Assembly (NCBI GenBank): GCA_903920215.1
Contig: CAIXLG010000169.1
Span: 1 to 50,987, forward strand
DNA length: 50,987 nt
From: an uncultured Chlorobiaceae bacterium
GTDB lineage: Bacteria > Bacteroidota > Chlorobiia > Chlorobiales > Chlorobiaceae
Direction of reading: 5' to 3'
Position numbers and translations under genes: made by a program. The notes beneath the pieces are model-generated. The model was not told the DNA's origin, searched no databases, and saw only the letters and a list, made by a program, of their open reading frames with translations. Shown here one piece after another: positions 47,582 to 50,987 of the stretch; within the stretch, counting starts at the first letter, position 1, and each line of letters starts with the position of its first letter.

Positions 47582-48616
47582 GTGAATAATAATAAAGAAA
47601 GGGGCGAGGAAATACGGCGCCAAATCGTCAGTGATGTCAAGCAGCATTCTGCTGATATTTCAAAGCATATTGCCAGAATATTCTCTATAACCCCTCAGGC
47701 AGTATATAGCCATACGCAGCGCCTTGAAAAAGAAGGGCGATTAAAATCTACAGGCAGTGGAAAAGGGAAAAAATATTATTTAGGAGACCTGAGGGAGCAA
47801 AAGTCGCACTTTATCCTCGCAGAGGACTTAACTGAAGATGGTGTTTGGAGGAATGAATATTCATTTGTATTCGAAGGTTTGCCTGAAAATATTGTCGATA
47901 TATGTCACTACGGTTTTACCGAAATGGTAAATAACGTACTTGATCATTCCGGAGGGAAACATGTTTCTATCTCGGCTATAAGAGATAATGAAAAAATCAT
48001 GTTCTCCGTGATTGACGATGGAGAGGGCATTTTCAGGAAGATCAGGCGGTTGTGTAATCTGGATGACGAGCGTCAGGCTCTCTTTGAGCTATCGAAAGGG
48101 AAATTGACTACAGATCCGGATAATCATACTGGGGAAGGGATATTCTTTACTTCAAGGGTATTTGATGAGTTTGAAATTGATTCAAAAGGTGTGAGGTTTC
48201 GTCATGATGATCAGTTTGAATTTGATGTTATTCTGGAGTCCGAATTTTCTGAAAACGAAGCTGGTACTGCGGTATATATGCTGCTTAAGAGAGATTCTTC
48301 GCGTGAAATCCAGACGGTTTTTGATGATTATGCTGGGCCGGATGAATTTCAGTTTGACAAAACAGTTATTCCTGTTCGGTTAGCACAATACGAAAATGAG
48401 AAACTTGTATCCCGATCTCAGGCAAAAAGGTTGCTCTGTCGTATAGAGAGGTTCAAACATGTAATTTTTGACTTTGATGAGGTGTCGGCTATAGGCCAGG
48501 CATTTGCCGACGAAATATTTCGCGTTTATGCCAAAAATCATCCTGACATTGTGTTGGTGCCAGTAAAAATGGAGCCAAATGTAGCGAAGATGGTTAATCG
48601 GGCTGGCAGTGGTTAG
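47582..48616 (+). CDS. Winged-helix / GHKL ATPase / STAS-like (DUF4325-type) regulator
   Basis: 344 aa from GTG 47582. N-terminal wHTH (about 15-60: ISKHIARIFSITPQAVYSHT, then LKSTGSGKGKKYYL wing). GHKL ATPase: N-box FTEMVNNVLDHSGG, G1 VIDDGEGIF, G2 HTGEGIFFTSRVFDEF. C-terminal about 80 residues read like a STAS/DUF4325 domain (SRSQAKRLL, HVIFDFDEVSAIGQAFADEIFRVYA). One polypeptide thus unites DNA binding, an anti-sigma-like kinase fold and its usual antagonist fold. No phospho-acceptor His is apparent in a histidine-kinase position. Likely autoregulates through the upstream repeats (inferred). Confidence 0.88.
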   Translation: MNNNKERGEEIRRQIVSDVKQHSADISKHIARIFSITPQAVYSHTQRLEKEGRLKSTGSGKGKKYYLGDLREQKSHFILAEDLTEDGVWRNEYSFVFEGLPENIVDICHYGFTEMVNNVLDHSGGKHVSISAIRDNEKIMFSVIDDGEGIFRKIRRLCNLDDERQALFELSKGKLTTDPDNHTGEGIFFTSRVFDEFEIDSKGVRFRHDDQFEFDVILESEFSENEAGTAVYMLLKRDSSREIQTVFDDYAGPDEFQFDKTVIPVRLAQYENEKLVSRSQAKRLLCRIERFKHVIFDFDEVSAIGQAFADEIFRVYAKNHPDIVLVPVKMEPNVAKMVNRAGSG

Positions 48617-48726
48617 TGTCATTGCACCGTTTTTTAACCTTCACTTGGAAATCCATTCGTGGGGCTTTATAGAATTTACCCAATTTTCAATCTGTAAGAC
48701 AGGGACCTGGAAAAACTCTTTAACTG

Positions 48727-48830
48727 GTTTTGTTGGGGTTCAGGAATCACCCCAACCTACATAGTACGCAGGTGAAATTTTGATAATCAATTTTCTTAAT
48801 GCATCCCATTTGAATAAATAGAGGTGCCCT
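48727..48830 (-). repeat. Two-block dispersed repeat, copy B
   Basis: Inverted relative to copy A. Block 2 at 48727-48759 is the exact complement of 37674-37706; block 1 at 48796-48830 matches 37623-37657 at 33 of 35 positions. The 36-nt spacer is unrelated to the 16-nt spacer of copy A. It lies in the 239-nt gap between the regulator and the convergent methyltransferase gene. Confidence 0.85.
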
Positions 48831-48855
48831 TATAAAAAATCAATGGGGACGCAAA

Positions 48856-49662
48856 TTATAACACCATTCGTTCCATAAGAATGGCTGCTGATACAGAGGC
48901 GTTCAATGATTCAACACCGGGTTTTTTGCCACTATGCGGAATCCTGACGAGGCGGTCGGTGAGGGTTTTAACCGGTTCACTGACACCATTAGCCTCGTTG
49001 CCGACTACCAGCACCTGCTTTTCAGGCCAGGAGGTGAACTCTCTGAAATCTTTTCCATCAAGCGATGAAGTAACAATAGAATAACCAAGCTTCTGAAGTC
49101 TCAGGAGTTCAAGGTCAAGGCGTTCAACACCATAATGATGAATGCCATAAATGCTCCCTGCACATGAGCGAACTGCTTTGGAGTTGTACCTGTCGGCTGA
49201 GCCGGAACTGCAGATCATTGCTTGAGCTCCAAACCATACGGCAGTTCTCAGTATAGTACCCACATTACCCGGATCCTGAACGTCATCGAGCGCAACAATG
49301 AATGATTTCGCCAGCTTGCCGCCACCTGCTGCAGCGACTGTTTCCGTCTGGCTCAACTGGCGGAAAACGCCAAAAATCCCCTGCGGTGTGCTGGTGCCCG
49401 AAAGCTGCGAACACTCCCTCTCATTTATGGAAAAGACTTTTCCCTTATACGTATGGAAAAACCGTTTGCCATCAGGCTCTCCCTCCCTGATCAGTATCGC
49501 TACAAGCATCTCCTCATCAGGGATGTTCTCTGAGAGCTCCCTTACCGTTCGAAGACCTTCGGCAAGAAAAAGCCCTTCAGAATCCCTGAATTTTTTCTGA
49601 TGCAGTTTCACATACAGCTTTAACTTGGCCTTGCTTAAAGCGGGTATCTCAAGCTGCGTCAT
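48856..49662 (-). CDS. TrmH/SpoU-family RNA 2'-O-methyltransferase
   Basis: 268 aa. N-terminal substrate-binding domain (SKAKLKLYVKLHQKKFRDSEGLFLAEG), then the SPOUT knot: DDVQDPGNVGTILRTA (motif 1), LVVGNEANGVSE (motif 2), RIPHSGKKPGVESLNASVSAAI (motif 3). It methylates rRNA or tRNA ribose; target not determinable. Its start overlaps the stop of the upstream gene by 4 nt. Confidence 0.94.
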   Translation of the reverse strand: MTQLEIPALSKAKLKLYVKLHQKKFRDSEGLFLAEGLRTVRELSENIPDEEMLVAILIREGEPDGKRFFHTYKGKVFSINERECSQLSGTSTPQGIFGVFRQLSQTETVAAAGGGKLAKSFIVALDDVQDPGNVGTILRTAVWFGAQAMICSSGSADRYNSKAVRSCAGSIYGIHHYGVERLDLELLRLQKLGYSIVTSSLDGKDFREFTSWPEKQVLVVGNEANGVSEPVKTLTDRLVRIPHSGKKPGVESLNASVSAAILMERMVL

Positions 49663-50465
49663 GAACGCGTTCCCGGTTTATTAAGCTTTGAAAACACCGC
49701 TTTCGGATCATGAGAAAAATCCGTCGGCATGGCACCGGTTCCTTTGGAAAGCGCAACACTGTCAAGCTCTACGGAAAACCCATTGTCGGCACTCTCCGAC
49801 TCCTCATCTGCGACATTCATACAACGCCGGATATACTCATCGAAACTCGCCTTATCCATAGAATGACCCTCAAGAATACACTTCTCTACCCTCTCGCATT
49901 CGGCTGCAGTTACTTCATTATTCGACATGAGCGTGATCTTAAGCATCACCTCTTCACGCGAAACCTCACCAAACCCGACTTTTTTTACAAGCCGGTCAAA
50001 AGAAGTATCATCAATTTTTTCCATCATCTTGAGCAACTCCCCAAGGCCTCCATACATTTCGGCATGAACCCTGATAGCATCTTCTATCGATTCCGTGACA
50101 GGCAAAACCCGCTCATCACTGGCAACTCCATGCTCCGGAAAAGAGGGCTTCTGAGAGCTCCTTTTCCCACGATTCAAAGCCTTTCCTCCAAGAAACTCTT
50201 CATCAACACCATATTCTTTCAGGCGATCCTGCATAATACCGGAACTCTTCTCTTTTGCGCGCCGCCTCGAAACCGAGTCGATATCATTACGTTCCGCAAG
50301 AAGAAGCCGCAGAACAAAAAGAATGCCTGTCAAAGCTGCAGCAACAATAAAGCAGAGCAGAATCAGCTCAAGCTTGAGACCAAACAGCGAAACAACCAGC
50401 ACTTCCGCAGCAATAAGCCCACAAAAAAGAACCAGCAGAATTTTCAAAAAAAAACGTTCATTCAT
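49659..50465 (-). CDS. Membrane-anchored protein of unknown function
   Basis: 268 aa. Two adjacent hydrophobic helices at the N-terminus (LKILLVLFCGLIAAEVLVVSLFG and LELILLCFIVAAALTGILFV), then a soluble, charged region of about 200 residues (MYGGLGELLKMMEKIDDTS, VSREEVMLKITLMSNNEVTAAE). I do not recognise the family. It is coupled by a 4-nt overlap to the SpoU methyltransferase gene. Confidence 0.75.
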   Translation of the reverse strand: MNERFFLKILLVLFCGLIAAEVLVVSLFGLKLELILLCFIVAAALTGILFVLRLLLAERNDIDSVSRRRAKEKSSGIMQDRLKEYGVDEEFLGGKALNRGKRSSQKPSFPEHGVASDERVLPVTESIEDAIRVHAEMYGGLGELLKMMEKIDDTSFDRLVKKVGFGEVSREEVMLKITLMSNNEVTAAECERVEKCILEGHSMDKASFDEYIRRCMNVADEESESADNGFSVELDSVALSKGTGAMPTDFSHDPKAVFSKLNKPGTRS

Positions 50466-50495
50466 AAATTCGGATTTCGCTCAAAATTAATGTCG

Positions 50496-50654
50496 ATTAA
50501 GAACTTATTCGTAAATAAATACGGCGGTACTTGACAGCCTCAATAACATCAGTTTTACCAACTATTTTTCATTTTGATAAGGTTATTCCTGTTTGAAAAG
50601 AGCAAAATCAGTAGATGCGGCCAAACTCAGCTTATTTACGAATAAGTTCTAAAT
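50496..50654. mobile_element. Small non-coding element with terminal inverted repeats (MITE-like)
   Basis: AGAACTTATTCGTAAATAA (50500-50518) is exactly mirrored at 50632-50650; with one mismatch the repeat extends to 23 nt at each end. The 159-nt element has no coding capacity. Its interior recurs, inverted and diverged, at 47107-47197, showing that it is dispersed. Confidence 0.75.
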
Positions 50655-50803
50655 ATCCTCACAGTCTTTCTGATCGGCTGGTTCTTTAATAACCCCTTAT
50701 AATCTGCCACTATTATTCAATTATTGTAAATAAATGTGCCATCTTAATGCAAAAACTGAATAATAATGGTTGATTGGCGTAATGCGTCTGGTGAAGAGAC
50801 CTG

Positions 50804-50987
50804 CTATATTTCCTGTTTATAAACATCTCTACGATGGTCTATTCTCAAGATGCGAATCTCAGTTTCCTGAAGAAAATAAATTACCCTGTAGTCACCAACC
50901 CGATATCTCCTTAGACCTGCAAACCGGCATTTGAGGAGAGGATTCGATTCAGGATCGTTGACAAGTTCTTGCTCAATATGATCAAGA
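50804..50987 (-). CDS. RelE/ParE-type toxin, 5' end off window
   Basis: 60 codons from the window edge to TAG 50804. The product ends LRRYRVGDYRVIYFLQ, ILRIDHRRDVYK, the RelE C-terminal signature (R-x-G-D-Y-R-V-I-Y and HR-x-x-V-Y). The antitoxin is expected beyond the right edge. The N-terminal part is not visible, so mRNA interferase activity versus a ParE-type gyrase toxin cannot be separated. Confidence 0.85.
   Translation of the reverse strand, partial: LDHIEQELVNDPESNPLLKCRFAGLRRYRVGDYRVIYFLQETEIRILRIDHRRDVYKQEI

Overview
The window looks like chromosomal DNA of a green sulfur bacterium (Chlorobiota, Chlorobiaceae). This is an inference from the overall set and style of the proteins: a menHBC cluster, parAB-dapB, an ETF-quinone oxidoreductase next to mnmA, full-length cobalamin metH, a LonB-like protease and weak Shine-Dalgarno use. 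No chlorosome or bacteriochlorophyll gene is present to prove it. No rRNA, tRNA or CRISPR array was seen.

Layout. 1-5450 (minus strand) is an accessory, probable immunity cassette: an E-K-C nitrilase-fold protein, a winged-helix protein, and a giant multidomain protein that runs off the left edge. The giant protein is readable in one uninterrupted frame from 3439 to the edge, 1146 codons: KGGVGR-variant ParA/MinD-like ATPase, Mrr-type D-ExK nuclease domain, NACHT-type STAND NTPase, pentapeptide repeats, then near-identical WD40 repeats. 5681-8396 holds menaquinone genes menH-menB-menC. 8409-11460 (minus) holds parA-parB-dapB and a membrane protein. 11557-11688 is a relic of a 3-methyladenine glycosylase gene. 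11747-18946 runs ETF-QO, mnmA, a carboxylesterase and metH. 19026-23676 (minus) holds an HD hydrolase, a pentad-repeat mini-protein, a flavodoxin-like reductase and a RelE-like/SF1-helicase/ankyrin fusion. 23945-30938 (minus) holds envelope genes (SRPBCC, two L,D-transpeptidases, SIMPL, a membrane protein) and a PAS-GAF-PAS-HD-GYP regulator. 31372-37363 holds a small phage-like HTH protein, a Sel1 protein, the oxidative pentose phosphate enzymes (pgl facing zwf-gnd), a glycosyltransferase and a YbaK-type deacylase. 37729-45174 holds a patatin, an aldehyde dehydrogenase, TerC, a Lon-like protease, a universal stress protein and a methyltransferase.

45226-50987 is a patchy region shaped by mobile DNA. 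It has a Cys-rich exported protein with an outer-membrane barrel protein, an IS630 relic, two copies of a small terminal-inverted-repeat element, two copies of a separate two-block dispersed repeat (one at 37.6 kb, one at 48.7 kb), and a winged-helix/GHKL/STAS-like regulator. That regulator is preceded by a striking operator: three direct repeats spaced exactly 22 nt, ending in a 16-bp palindrome that covers its ribosome-binding site. A RelE-type toxin is cut by the right edge.

The strongest candidates for an undescribed system are the three-gene NACHT/KGGVGR/nitrilase cassette at the left end and the self-contained HTH-GHKL-STAS gene with its phased operator.
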